Origin: Spongilla lacustris
Lineage: Eukaryota > Porifera > Demospongiae > Spongillida > Spongillidae
DNA: 64,000 nucleotides
Assembly (NCBI GenBank): GCA_949361645.1
Contig: OX442415.1
Span: 14,053,235-14,117,234 of the forward strand
Direction of reading: 5' to 3'
Shown: positions 47,167 through 59,374 of the stretch, one piece after another
How the letters are laid out: the number at the start of each line of letters is the position of its first letter
Numbering within the stretch: the stretch's first letter is position 1
Made by a program: the position numbers and the translations under genes
Notes under the pieces: model-generated
Told to the model about the DNA's origin: nothing
The model's input: the letters and a program-made list of their open reading frames with translations, nothing else
Databases searched by the model: none

Positions 47167-48573
47167 GTCTATTTGCGCCCGTGTGCACAGGTTGCACACT
47201 TTATTTACACCTTCATATCTTTAACAGTTGTTGGATTCCTGTAGTAAATTTTGCATCATTTTAAAGATAGTACAGAACATAAACAACTGTACTTAAAACT
47301 CATAGTTTTTTTTGGCCAGAAAAGCAATTAAAAATTCGTACACACGTGATATTAAAAAACAAATATGAAAGGTACAGTGAGTCTGTAGTTCAACAGGAGA
47401 GGCCAGAGTACTTAGGACCCACCCAGTATCCACTTGCGCTTGGTTACCAAATGGTGTGTTAACGAATCAATTAGCCCACTGTTGGTGCTAAAGACGCAGC
47501 ACTGACTCAAGAACGCGGGGCGACAGTCAGCTAGGGGCTGCAAACAGGTTTTTTAAACTCTAGGACGTGGCAGTGCAGTCAGTTAGGAACTGCAAACGGG
47601 GTTACAAGCTGTAGGACGTTGCAGGGCAGTTAGCTAGGGACTGCAAGCAGGTCAGTTAAAAAACTATAGAACAATTGGCAGGGCAAAAACTAGTGTAGTG
47701 CACACTGGTTCACAAGCTGTAGAACGTGGCAGGGCATTCAGCCAGGGACAAGCAATAAGACATAAATAGGAGCCATTGAGAGGACAGTCTGTCTTGTACA
47801 TGTGTATGTGGGTAAGTATTTGACAACAAAAGGCCAGCTAGCATGTGCGAGAGTCTCATTCAGTGTTTCAATGGCGGAATACTGCATCTTTAAGAGCTAT
47901 ATTATGTACATGTTATGCCATTCAATGCTTGAGCTAACAGTAACAAGTAAGGTCTGTAACCATGCTGCCATGTGTGGTATTAAAGTGTGCACAAGTGTAC
48001 ACACTGTATTGTCAAACTCAACTGAAAGAATAAAATGAACTTATTAGATTGATTTCATATACAAGTGTACTTACTGTCCTCTATTAGGAACATATTTAAA
48101 ATACATTATAGGTGTGGTGCATTTTACATTGTGCACACCTGTACACAATTTAAAAAGCCAGGCCCCAGACACTGCTAGAGAAATACAGGCAATTTCTTTA
48201 CATTGCATTGGAATAGTAAACTTATATATGAACTCACTACCCACTTTTCATTTGCTGTCCACTAACTTTGATATGTGCCTTTTAGTGACAAATTTTTTTG
48301 TAACAAAACTGTAACTGAAGCTGCTCCATTATCATAGCATAATTCAGGTTTTACTACGTACACATCAGTACATCACTGGGGAATAACTATCCTCGTCCCC
48401 AGGCCCTGTTTTATTTAAATTACAGGGGTGAACCCCGTAACTTTAATACAACAGGGCCTGGGGACGAGGCTAGGGAATAACATATATCAATTTCACAGCC
48501 ACTGAGTTTAATGTGTGGTAGTAATGATTCAAATTGTTAAGTATGCACGCGTGTGCACACTTAGCAAATAGAC
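47167..48573. mobile_element. 1.4-kb TIR element, GTCTATTTGC ends, ATTATT duplication
   Basis: Left end GTCTATTTGCG..GTGTGCACAGG; right end is the inverse of GTCTATTTGC..GTGTGCACAC. ATTATT flanks both sides (47161-47166, 48574-48579). Inside are about four 65-bp repeats with 'agctgtaggacgt.gcagggcag' (47495-47750) and a small hairpin at 48388-48473 (cctcgtccccaggccctgtt and inverse). ORFs are short and unrecognised. Confidence 0.8.
48388..48473. repeat. Small hairpin MITE-like repeat
   Basis: 20-bp arms cctcgtccccaggccctgtt with exact inverse, loop about 45 bp, inside the 1.4-kb TIR element. Confidence 0.8.
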
Positions 48574-49248
48574 ATTATTATGAAAATGTTGGAGCTTTTG
48601 GATATCTTTTTGATTAGATGTTGTTGGGAAGTATTAATTCGTTTTGTTAATTTTAATTTTTTTGGATCTTATTTAATTAATTATAAAATTAATGTTTACA
48701 TCAAAATCATTTATTAGATAATTTAGCACCAATTATTAGCTAATTAACTGTTTGTGGTCAATTTATTAAAGATTTTCGATGATTGAGGAACACCCTGTAT
48801 TCATGTATAACGTATTGCTTTAAAATGTCCATTTATAATACTGAGTCCTACCGACAAGTACATCAGTGAACACTTGTATTGTATCATTTTTAAAAGTGGG
48901 GGAATGTTTTACTGTGTGAGTACATGTACATATGCATGTTTTTTGTTTTGTTTAGCATATACGCCTTTTAACACCAACTTGGGCATCTTGGTACAGCTGC
49001 ATAGCAACTATAATATTATTTTTTTCTTTCCCATCTGACCGATTAACTTATTTGTACTTTGTGTACATTATACCTCGGACTAAATGTTCATCAAAGAACA
49101 CTCCTTGGTTATATAATGAACTCAGTGTTCAGGATTTAAATTTACATACAACCATATATTTAAATAATAGGAACCTGCACATGGTATGGAGTTATAATTA
49201 TAACCCAACATACACAGCAGAGCTAAACATGATCATTTGTAGGAAGCA

Positions 49249-50498
49249 TCAGTATAAGTTGTGTTTCAATGGGCAGCCATTACCAGCCATACGTATGTCT
49301 TCGGCAAATGTGACAATATCTGCCACCCACCACATGACCATGAGTAGGATCCATGTGCACGTCATTGTTAGCAAGGGCCACGACAAGCATCCGCCAGAAG
49401 TGACTGAAGATGGGACAGAGATGTCAGGAGAAGAGCTTATATTTAGTATCATGTTACTTTTCTTAGTAACTACTTACAGGCTCGATGAAAATGCTCTGTG
49501 AATCTTGAAGAGGTCACGTAGTCCAGTAGAAAAAGGAACAGTAAGAACAAACATAACCCCAGTAGAAAAACAATAGGCAGGAGTAGAAGAATGGATAGCT
49601 GTGCACCACCTGCATGGATGGATGTAACACAAATATTCATGTAAATGCACAATTAAGAAACAGCAATAAGTGCAATCAAATAACACTATTATTATATATG
49701 TATCTCCTCAATTATGTTTTGCATGCATGGCTTTATATTTCAAATTTTAACTTCAAGCTAAATTCAGGATAAATTAGTTAATGCTTCTTTGATGCAAATA
49801 TTCTTTTATATACTGGCCGGCAGTATACAGTTCAGTATATCAGTCAGCACTTTCTATATAACAACCTTTTGGGAGTAACCTTAAAACTAACACGCAGTAT
49901 AATACTGATGGTCGAATTGCACTTTTATGATGATTGCCCTCCTTTTGAATTGCAGAGAAGTCGCATGCAAACCGTACATAAACCTGTATCATATACATGC
50001 ATGCATACGCATGAAGATATGAAGCCAGCTGCACCTATTCATGCATGGAACATACCCAAGTCATATCTTTCAATGTAGAAATTGGCTGCCCCGACGGTCG
50101 ACAGGAAAAGGGAGAGAAAGAAGGCTGTGCTCTGCTCCTTCCGCAAGTCAATGCAAGTCTGTGTCGTTCCCTCATACATCCAACATCTCTGGTACGCGCA
50201 CGATCTATACGAGTTCGTAGCGTAGAAGCATTCACTGCACGCGCACTTCTGATTGGAGCAGTTCACGTATGCGGAGGGTATACTAGATCCGTTAAGATCA
50301 GCAGGATAGCAGTCACTATTGTTGGAGCATAGTCCAAATGAGGAACGGTTCCTGTTTATATAAAAATTAAAAGTTATTTTACGTGTAGCACCCACTCCAT
50401 TATGCATGCAGGACGTCGACTCACGCATTCTCTGACAGGGCACCCAGCGACAGAGCAGTACAAACCAGTACTAAAAAGCTTTCTACCACGATACGCAT
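49249..50498 (-). CDS. TM2-domain-like secretory/membrane protein, copy D (intact)
   Basis: Exons 50425-50498, 50056-50351, 49478-49609, 49249-49403 have the same sizes as copy A (74, 296, 132, 155 nt), the same phases, and also give 218 aa. The signal peptide differs slightly (MRIVVESFLVLVCTALSLGA). The exon 1 donor has moved by base change (AATGC|GTGAGT) without breaking phase, which argues for selection on splicing. The nine-cysteine ectodomain is conserved, the turn again reads GAANFYIE, and the C-terminus is NGCPLKHNLY. A 6.8-kb insertion at 51389 separates the gene from its conserved upstream block (58231). Confidence 0.8.
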
Positions 50499-51647
50499 AA
50501 TGTACTATATATAGAGCATGACGTAATACGTAAATAAAACTATACATAGACGCATTCCCGCCCCTTTTTTGTTAGAACTGTGAAAATGGCATTTACTAGT
50601 TCTAAAACAGTAATCTTTTTTTTTTTTAAACGTAAGGTCCTATATACTATTTGTAAACAAATATCAATTACACCATAAACCATGGCTTGGGCCGCTTGGC
50701 CTCTACAGCATTCAAAAATACCTGGGCAAGGGGCAAGGGTAGATATTGTCTGAAACTGACATCTGAGGGAATAACATTGAAGCAAACCATCCACCACTGC
50801 ATGTGCTCGTGTTTCAGTTCTTGATCCGGTATACGTACTAGTTGAAGCCGGGCATGATGTTGATGAGGATTAGACAACAGTGGCAATGAGTGTGGAAATA
50901 GCAAGAAAAGATGTCATAATTTAGAACTAAAAAGTCGCAGTCCTGTGCAACGTACAATACTTGATCCTGCATCTGCACTGAAGGAGCAGTTGTATTCTCC
51001 AAATATTTTACGTTTATGGAAGATGACTCTGGTGAAGAGCTTAATATGTATCTCTAGCTCAATATGCATGATGTCATGAACTCTATTTTTATTATTTATT
51101 CTGTACAGAATACAGAACTGGATCTTCAGCAAGAGGCCTACGAGTATGTATACAGTAAGGACATAGATATATATCTCCACGGATATAGACTTCCTTGAGT
51201 TCTATCACTTCTATGGTAATGTTAATTCCATTGCAAGAACTCCTGGGCGGAAATTTTTGTCAGTGAAAGCCTGCGTGTATAGTTTGCTGAATTCAAAGGG
51301 AAAGTCCAATCAATCCACCAAAGCCAAGTTGAAGCCTGTCATGTACTTGGGAAATCTATTCTCTGACGAGTCCTCATGACTCAGTCACATATGGAGAAAT
51401 GGCCCATACATAGGCGGTCATCATGCTTTTATTTTCAAATTGAATTTTAAACACATTTATAATTTACTATAAATCGGTCTGATTGTGAATCTGTGTTTTA
51501 TATAATTATGATATGAACCATTCGTGTAGTAAAATCAAGACAAAAAATTAATTTCTACCGCGCATAATTTATTCATAAACAATATGTCATAACGTAATAC
51601 CTTGCGTCATCTGGGATTAAGTTACAGTTATTGCGTACGTTGCAACT

Positions 51648-52470
51648 AGTTAACTGTTATGCAGATGAATTATTAAGGATAATACACAATCGTAGCTTTG
51701 GAGATGTGGAGGCAGCAATAAACGGATTGCCCTGCATGATTTCAACTTCTGAGATTCAGGTCTTTTGGTGAGTATACTGTGTGAATTTAGTATGTGCAGA
51801 ACAGGCATATATTCGATGCCGTGAAGGGGGAGGAGATATGGCCTTCTCCCTATAATAGTACTGTATGGAATTCTCCCTGTACTGTTGGCCTTCTCCCGGA
51901 CCGTTAATTGCCCGTCTCCTTATACTGTTGGTCTTCTTCCTGTAGTGTTAGACTGGTGGCCTTCTCGCTATACTGTTGGCCTGCACCCTATACTGTTGGC
52001 CTTCTCCCTATACTGTTGGCCTTCTCCCTATACTGTTGGCCTTCTCTATACAGTTGGCCTTCTCCCTATACTATTGGCTTTCTCCCTATATGAACCACTG
52101 AGCATTGTCCATTTGTGTAGCATCTCTGTCCCTTTGTTTACCATGTGTATAGCTGACCTGTGGGACACACACACCACACACGTGCATGGACACTTCCAGC
52201 AAGTCACGCATGCTCAGTTACAGTGTGGACACTCAATGTAGTAGCTCTACTGGTGGTGATGCACATATTCACAAGTGTCTCCATCATGTGCACACTACAC
52301 ACGCTGATGTAGAGCTGTGTATTGTGTGCTTCAAACATGGGCACACACACCAATGATGTCCACACATATACCTGTACACAGTGATACTTACATGTACATC
52401 CATATACATCAGATATAAATAATAATAATTTGGACACAAACACACACATGCATGTACATGTACACACACA

Positions 52471-52513
<43 letters not shown>

Positions 52514-52664
52514 ACAGATTGCTGTACAACCACAACAAGACACAACAATCTACCAGGAGAGAGCTACCATACTACTGGAGGAGCAGAGGATCAATGAAGA
52601 CCTACAAACTGCAGTACTACAAACCAAAGTATTTACTGGTCTGGCTACTTCCCCAGTCCTTTGA
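51648..52664 (+). CDS. Two possible exons of an unidentified gene inside the insertion
   Basis: Exon-like stretch 51648-51765 ('RIIHNRSFGDVEAAINGLP', ending STSEIQ at a weak GT donor, or at GTGAGT eight bases later). A second stretch at 52518-52664 ('QQDTTIYQERATILLEEQ', then RINEDLQTAVLQTK) begins after an AG that ends a (CA)n run and finishes with a stop. With the first donor the two join in phase. The second exon looks like an amphipathic helix. No family recognised. It may be a captured gene fragment. Confidence 0.3.
51836..52098. repeat. 20-bp minisatellite TATACTGTTGGCCTTCTCCC
   Basis: About ten copies with variable ends. Three more copies lie at 53626-53690, 1.6 kb away. Confidence 0.9.
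52455..52515. repeat. (CA)n microsatellite
   Basis: (CA)n with a few TA interruptions. It directly precedes the possible exon at 52518. Confidence 0.95.
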
Positions 52665-54118
52665 ACACAGTGACGACAGATAACAGGTGTGTTAATGGCT
52701 GTTTGGGGGCTATTGTGTTAGTGGCTACATGCACTAGAGTACGCATGGTATTTTTGGACTTGCTAATTTTTGTTTGCATGCATTGGTGCTGAGGACACTT
52801 CCTCACTCCCCTGGAGGGGTGTTGGTGGTGTCATTGGATCACCTCTCCAAACCCCCCAGAAGGGGGGAGGTGTCCTTTGTACACATACAATGCATCACTT
52901 GTGTGACGGCTCCATCAGAGGTCTTTGAACATGCATGTTAAAGTACTTTCTGTTTAAGGGCCTGGAGAGGTACATTAACTTGTACATGTACTCTTTGTTA
53001 CATGTACTATTGTCTATCTTTATAGACACCATCAATCCTGTACCTAGTATATGTACCCAGGACTAATTTCAAAAATGGTCTTATCTGGTGGTTACCAGAT
53101 ACAGGTATAACCCCTAACCCTGACTACCTACACAAAAGTTCAGGTAAATTTAATATTACTACATTTGCATATGAGACTGTGCTTTAAAAGGCGACCATGC
53201 GCTATATTCATTTGAGTTGCACGCAACATGTTACCCACGTGTGGTCACCTTAACCCTTCTATACATGTATGTAGCCAAGTCATCTTATGCCCTTCATGCA
53301 ACTTTTTTGGCTGTAGGTCACTACATGTACATGCAGTGGTACTTCAAAGATAGGTAGTGATTTTAGTGGTTACCTAAGTTTTGCAAAGCAACCACATCCA
53401 TTGTGTGGACAAGGAAACCACAAGCCAACCCTAAGCTACATGTAGCTACTGGCCTAACAAGGGATAATGGTTCTGGGGCTATGCTACATGTAGGTTGGCC
53501 CATGCCCATTTAGTGTTTGCATTAGTTATCACAAATAGAATAACCTTATGGGCCCACTTCATACATACATGTATGGACACACCTCCCTTGACAACTTACA
53601 TGTACATGTACATGTTATATACTATACTGTTGGTCAGTTGGCCTTCTCCCTATACAGTTGGCCTTCTCACTATACTGTTGGCCTTCCCTAAAGGTTTTCA
53701 TTCTTAGTATGCACGGCATTACATTTAGTACCTTGCTCTCATTACTGTCAACAGTAAGGCTCTCAACTGTAGTACTCCAAGCCTAGCTGGCAACAAGTAG
53801 ACAGGCAATAGAATAACCCTGGGGCTCACCAAAAATGTACATACATGTATGGACACAAGTAGTAGTGCTGCACATCTGTTAACATACTATGAACTTCCAG
53901 GACACAGCTATTCCCTAGGACAACCAGCAAAACCAGGCCTAGGGGTTGTATTTGCACAAAGATACATGGCATTGTGCATGAGATTATTCACTGTATGTAC
54001 AGACCTAGACCTTTTATCAGCACAGTCTGGCCACACAACAAAATTCATGACATTGGGCCTTTGTTACTTTGTACAAACATCAAAATAAGATAGGATCAGC
54101 AGGTGTTTACATGTATGT

Positions 54119-54173
54119 ACACACACACATACATGTACTCACACACACACACACACACAACACACACGCGCAC

Positions 54174-54217
<44 letters not shown>
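54119..54217. repeat. (CA)n microsatellite
   Basis: About 45 CA dinucleotides with minor interruptions. Confidence 0.95.
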
Positions 54218-55841
54218 CAGCTGAACGTGGGGGAGGAGGAGGCAGGAATAGGCAACATCTGCCAGTATCACTTACGGTTTCCAGTCATGCATTTGCTACG
54301 TGTACAAGAAGCACACCATTACATGCATGTACTTCCTATAACATCAGGGATTTACCGCACCTACCCCCTGGTGTACACGTGGCATGTCACTTGCTGTTCT
54401 GTCAATTAATCCAGGGTTCACAAACATGCCATTTAACTGTACATATGAAGGGAAGACTTCCTACAATAATACTGCAGCAATGGAAGTAGAACATCATAAC
54501 ACAAACTTTCATGAATCCCTCAATTGTATTTAGCCAGTCAGACACTCAATGTTTTGGCATATACAAACTGCCACCACAACCTGTACAAAATAATACTTTC
54601 TCTTTTCCTCCTCCCTTCAATTTCCTTACCTCCCCTTCCATCTCCCTCCCTCCCTCCTCATCCCGTCAATTTCCCTACCTCCCCCTCCCTCCCATCACTC
54701 TCGCTCCTCCTCTCTCCTTTCCTCCCCTTATCCCCATTCACGCCGCTGGCCCTGGCTCTCATCTTATAGCGCATGTCAAATGAAGTACTATCCGGCTGAA
54801 AGGATCGTGTGTGAAAGGAAAAAGGTAAGCTAGCTGGGTTTGTTTTAAAAAAACAAAATAAAACTGAATAATACCATGCTTTCCAGAATGGAAGAATAGT
54901 TTATCTAGTGTTGTAAAGTGGTTAAGAAGACACTTATATTGGGTCGAAGAAAAGGACGTAAGTTAACCTGTTCTCTTCTACAGTATGCAATATGTGTGTT
55001 CAGGTGTATTCTAGTAATCACTGCATTTTTATTTCAGGGAGTTCAAGTGTCAGCTTAAATTGATTTTTTACATACAACGCTCACTAGCTGCAGGAACAAT
55101 CAGAAGGAACAATGCATGTGCATGGATGTCACTATGGATGTAATGTAGCGTTACTGTTGTGTTAATTTAACTGCAGGTGTCACAACAAAGCACTGTTGTA
55201 CATGTACATGTGATCATGTTTCAAAAGATTCAACCACATGCAATGGCGTCCTAGGCTGGTTTGTTTCTCAGACACTCGATACCTCAGGATGCACTCGGAT
55301 AGCTCACAACATCAACAACCATTCATTCATTATACTGAATCATACACATAATCACATACACACACGTGATCCTATATATCTCTAATCACTGAATGTTTCC
55401 GGACATCACAGTTCCTCCCCATTTCACACTGGTGACAGACCACCATCCCTTGTTGTCCATTCTCAACCCGGAAAAGGGATTACCAGCAGTGACAGCAGCA
55501 CGGTTGCATTGGTATATGCGGTAGGCTAGCCCTGTCTTGATATCAGGTACAAGAGTACCACTCAGCACATAAATGCTGATGCACTTTCACGTCTCCCAGT
55601 GGTGGCCGACATGCAGATGGCACAAATGGACGAGGAGGAAGGAGGGACATTCCCAACTACAAACCCTCCTGGTCGAGGTGGCAGAATTAGGAAGAACAAC
55701 AACAATTAAGGGACCTGGTGTTAGCAAGGTGTTTCAGCCTATTCAGGAGGGATGGCCACCCAAAACTACAGAAGAGGTCCGGTTATAAAGCCATGCTTTG
55801 AGTAGAGACATGAACTATACATGTACAGCAGTACAATCCTG

Positions 55842-56530
55842 TGAAAGGGTACAGGGAGAGGTATAGGCCTGTACCACTGTTCACAGAGGGGTACAGGCCT
55901 GCTCAGGGATGCAGGCATGTACCCCTCCATGAACAGTGGTACAGGCCTGCTCAGGGATGCAGGCATGTACCCCTCCATGAACAGTGGTACAGGCCTGCTC
56001 AGGGATGCAGGCATGTTCAAGGAGGGGTACAGGGATACAAGCCTGGACAGGGGTACAGGCCTGTACTGGCGGGGGGGGGGGGGGGGGGGGGGGGGTGTAC
56101 AGGACTGTACAGTGGGTACAGGCTTGTACAGGGGTAAAGGCGTGTACATGCAGGGAGGGGTACAGGGTACAAGCCAGGACAGGGGTACATGCAGGCCTGT
56201 ACTGGGGTGGGTGGGGGGGGGGGGGGGGTTGGGGGTACAGGACTGTACAAGGGTACAGGCTTGTACAGGGGTGCTGGCCTGTACAAGGGTAATGGCGTGT
56301 ACAGGGAGGGGTAGTGGCCTGGACAGGGGTACAGGCTTGTACTGGGGGGGGGGGGGGGGGGTGTACAGGACTGTACAAGGGTACAGGTACAAGGGTACAG
56401 GCTTGTACAGGGGTGCAGGCCTGTACAAGGGTAATGGCTGGTACAGGGAGGGGTAGCGGCCTGTACAGGGAGGGGTAGTGGCCTGTACAGTGGTACAGGC
56501 CTATAAAATTGTACAGGCCTGTACAATTTG
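55842..56530. repeat. GTACAGGCCTGTAC-rich minisatellite array
   Basis: Dozens of 'gggtacaggcctgtaca' type words, many containing the palindrome GTACAGGCCTGTAC. The left part has a regular 48-bp unit in three copies (ctgctcagggatgcaggcat + gtacccctccatgaac). G runs interrupt it at about 56071-56094, 56208-56227 and 56345-56360. Open frames across it are repeat artefacts. Confidence 0.9.
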
Positions 56531-56619
56531 GGGTACAACCAATTGTATTGATACATAGCAGTTGTTCATTCATGATGAACTCCACATACATATAGGTTTA
56601 CCCATTGTCCTCTGTTTCA

Positions 56620-57420
56620 TTCCATTTCTCTTGTCTTTTGCTAGGCCATGTAGTGATCCCCATTGCAGTCTGTCCCATTCTTCTTTGCTTTCATCGTCCC
56701 CCTTTAGTTCCTTCACAGAGTGGTCTCTAGTGGGTACACCCTTTCCAACACCTGTTCCTTCTGCCCTTTTCTTTGCACAACACGCCCTCTCAATTTGCCC
56801 CCATTTCATGCAAACTTTGTTTCTGAACCTGCACTGTTGAGTATCATGCGCTCCTCCACACCTGTTGCAAGCCCCTAGGCCTGACGGTCTCCCCCTTCTT
56901 GGTGGTGCTGCCACTTGATGTACTTCCTGTTTTGTGACACTCTGCAACTGTTCTGCGCGTCTTTAGTCTCCCTTTCCGCTATTTCCGCTGTCTCCAGCTC
57001 CTTGGCAAAAGTGAGGTCTGCCTTTGTGAGGAGTCTCTTCTGTACCCCCTCGTCCCTCATACCAAAGAACACCCTGTCTCTCAGCGTCTCTGATAACGTC
57101 GCACCAAACGCACAGTTCTGCAAACTTGCTGCATACCACATATCACACTTTCTCCCTCCTTTTGTCCCGTTTGTGGAACCGTACGTTCTGCGATGACTAG
57201 AGGTTTAGGCGCTACGTGTGTCGTTAAGGCTGCGACCAGTTGCTCGTACGTTCGGTCTTTCAATTTCTGGGGTGCTACGAGCGCTCGGAGCAGGCCAAAT
57301 GTATACAGGCGAGGAAAGCGTCCTTTTTCTGTTCGGCTTCCACTTTATTTGCCAGGAAGAAATGTTCTAGCCGCTCGACGTATTAACTCAACCAGTCTTC
57401 CGTTGACGCGTCACACTCCC
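56620..57420 (-). pseudogene. Ty3/gypsy-type gag remnant
   Basis: Minus-strand frames in order: 'YVERLEHFFLANKVEAEQKK', then 'LKDRTYEQLVAALTTHVAPK', then 'FGATLSETLRDRVFFGMRDE' with 'LLTKADLTFAKELETAEIAE', and finally a CCHC knuckle CNRCGGAHDTQQC followed by a damaged second knuckle. This is the normal domain order of gag in Ty3/gypsy elements of the K02A2.6-like type. At least two frameshifts and stops separate the pieces and no pol follows, so it is dead. Confidence 0.85.
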
Positions 57421-58230
57421 CTGCCATCCTTCTTAGCTATCCCATGCACCCTCGTCGCCCTGTAGACCTCAGGATGCACTCGGATAGCTCAGATCCAGCT
57501 ACAGCTACGTGTAGGCCTACATCTCTTGTCTGAGCAGCCGGTCGAGGTAAGCAGCCTAACATCATTTCAATACATCGATCTGTCTTGTAGAAAACACAGA
57601 CTCGAAGCTTTTAGTATTCCATGGCATGTACTAGTCGGCACCTGGCCCACCACGCCCTCTGCTCGACTCCAGCTTTGCAAAATGCTGGCTAGTCTCATTT
57701 TATTAACTATGGAATATCCTTGATTTTACTAAATATCTATGGCAACACATAGAAACGCCATTTAAAAATGGCGCCTTATTGCACCAAAACTGATTTACTA
57801 TTTTTTAAAATGGTCCCCAAATTCTTCACGACAACATCCACTTTTTTTCGTATATTATATTATTTGGATAGTTGTAGAATTGTTTCAGAGGGTGGCAAAA
57901 GTTCTAACCCCCCTCTGTTCATTAGTTATAACTAATGGAATATCTTAATTAGCATGATTTTTTTCCATTTTCTGTGCAAGTCTATGGAATATCATATTTT
58001 CAGAAATGGTCCCAGAATTTTGGACGATACAAGGTATAAAATTTGAAATTGCCTACATTTAAACATCATTTAGAGTAGTATTAGAGGGTGGCAAAAGTTG
58101 CAGGTCCGTTAGTTAAGTAAATAATAATCAAGTTAGTAAAAACGCCATACATTCTCTATGGAACGTACCGCGGAATGAAATCCAAAAATTTACAAACCGC
58201 AACTTTCGTGTCCGTTGATTTCTCCATATG

Positions 58231-58745
58231 ACGAATTGCAATTGCTGACGCTGACGCAACATTCAGCCAAATGAATGTCACAGTGTAAATTGAAGACCTT
58301 ACTTTTATGCATCATGTTCAGTATGGGGGCTCTGTTATCGACCAAAAACTGACGAGTTCAATTTATGTGAGTATACACAAACCGTTTACATTATTATGGA
58401 TCTAATCATGCAACTTAATGCTATTCACGTTTTATATCGATAACTGAGTCCCGATAAGCGGATCCCTATTGAGCATTCCCCAAAAGGCTTCCATACTTGT
58501 CGCATGTAACTCAAATGAAATGGGTAAATGGTAAATATTCCGCCGGTAAACTAAAGAATTACGGAACGTTGGCCTTTATGAAGGCCAGCATATACACGGG
58601 TCGACTTCCAGGGAATTGTCACGTTGGCTTTTGTGGTAAAATAGCTTCGAGAATGACTTGTCGCCAGAAAATAGAAAGCCTTCCTGATAAAATCAATGAG
58701 ATGTGTTCCACCCTCCCCCCCCCCCCCCCCCCCATGTAAAGCTGT
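58231..58745. promoter_or_regulatory. Conserved upstream block, copy 4 (TM2-D, displaced)
   Basis: Same block as at 37710, including 'cagtatgggggctctgttat' and 'tgagtcccgataagcggatc', ending in a poly-C run at 58714-58732. It is now 7.7 kb from the TM2-D start because of the 6.8-kb insertion. Confidence 0.5.
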
Positions 58746-59374
58746 ATAGTATAGTTATATGTTATTACGTAATATTATATATACAATACATGTAGATTTA
58801 TTATATTGAATATACTGTAACATGCACATGAACAGAATATGTAATACACACAACACTTAAATCACACTACAGTTAATTAAATTTTAAGATGGGAGCTCGA
58901 GCCACCTGGAAAGGATTGCTGTTGCATTCGCTCTCACCAAGTGCAGGTTGAGCCTACTGTACAGCTCAGAGAGCACAGCTGATTTTGTTTTGCCCGATGT
59001 TATGGCAAGCATTTTAAACGAATCTTTGGTTTTTTTCCCCAAGCACCAAATGTATATGATTTTAATGATAATTATTATTCATTGTATTTTTTTCTTTCCC
59101 ATCTGACTGATGCCAGCACCAGTTAACGTATATGATCACTAGTTGTACGTTGTGTGCACCAGCTACTGACATATTACCGACCTCTCTATTGAAGTATCTC
59201 TTTGACAGTTCCATGGATAATAAATAACTCAATGTTCAAAATTTAAAATTAGTATACAACAATATATATAAAAAGAGGAACCTGCACATGGTATGGAGTT
59301 ATAACCCATCATGCACAGCACAAAAAGCAGCTAATATAAACTTGATTAAATTTAGGAAGCAATTCAAGCACCAG
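58746..59374. other. Spacer between TM2 units; no gene seen
   Basis: AT-rich. The right part (about 59050-59374) is shared with the 3' flanks of the other TM2 copies (catctgactgatgccag, aagaggaacctgcacatggt). Confidence 0.5.

Larger units (their letters stand above)
51389..58230. mobile_element. 6.8-kb insertion with ATATGGAGAAAT inverted ends
   Basis: Compared with the uninterrupted TM2-A upstream sequence (gactcagtcacgaatta, 37707), copy D breaks after 'gactcagtcac' and resumes with 'acgaattgca' at 58231. The insert starts ATATGGAGAAATGG and ends ATTTCTCCATATG, a 12-13 bp inverted repeat. The duplicated target is at most AC. The contents are mixed: possible host-like exons, two minisatellites, two (CA)n runs, a GTACAGG array and a gypsy gag remnant. 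It is either a large transposon with captured DNA or a composite. No transposase recognised. Confidence 0.6.

Noticed and set aside
55766..56591. Long ORFs (up to 236 residues) on both strands
   Set aside because: They are translations of the GTACAGG repeat with poly-G interruptions and have no unique sequence.
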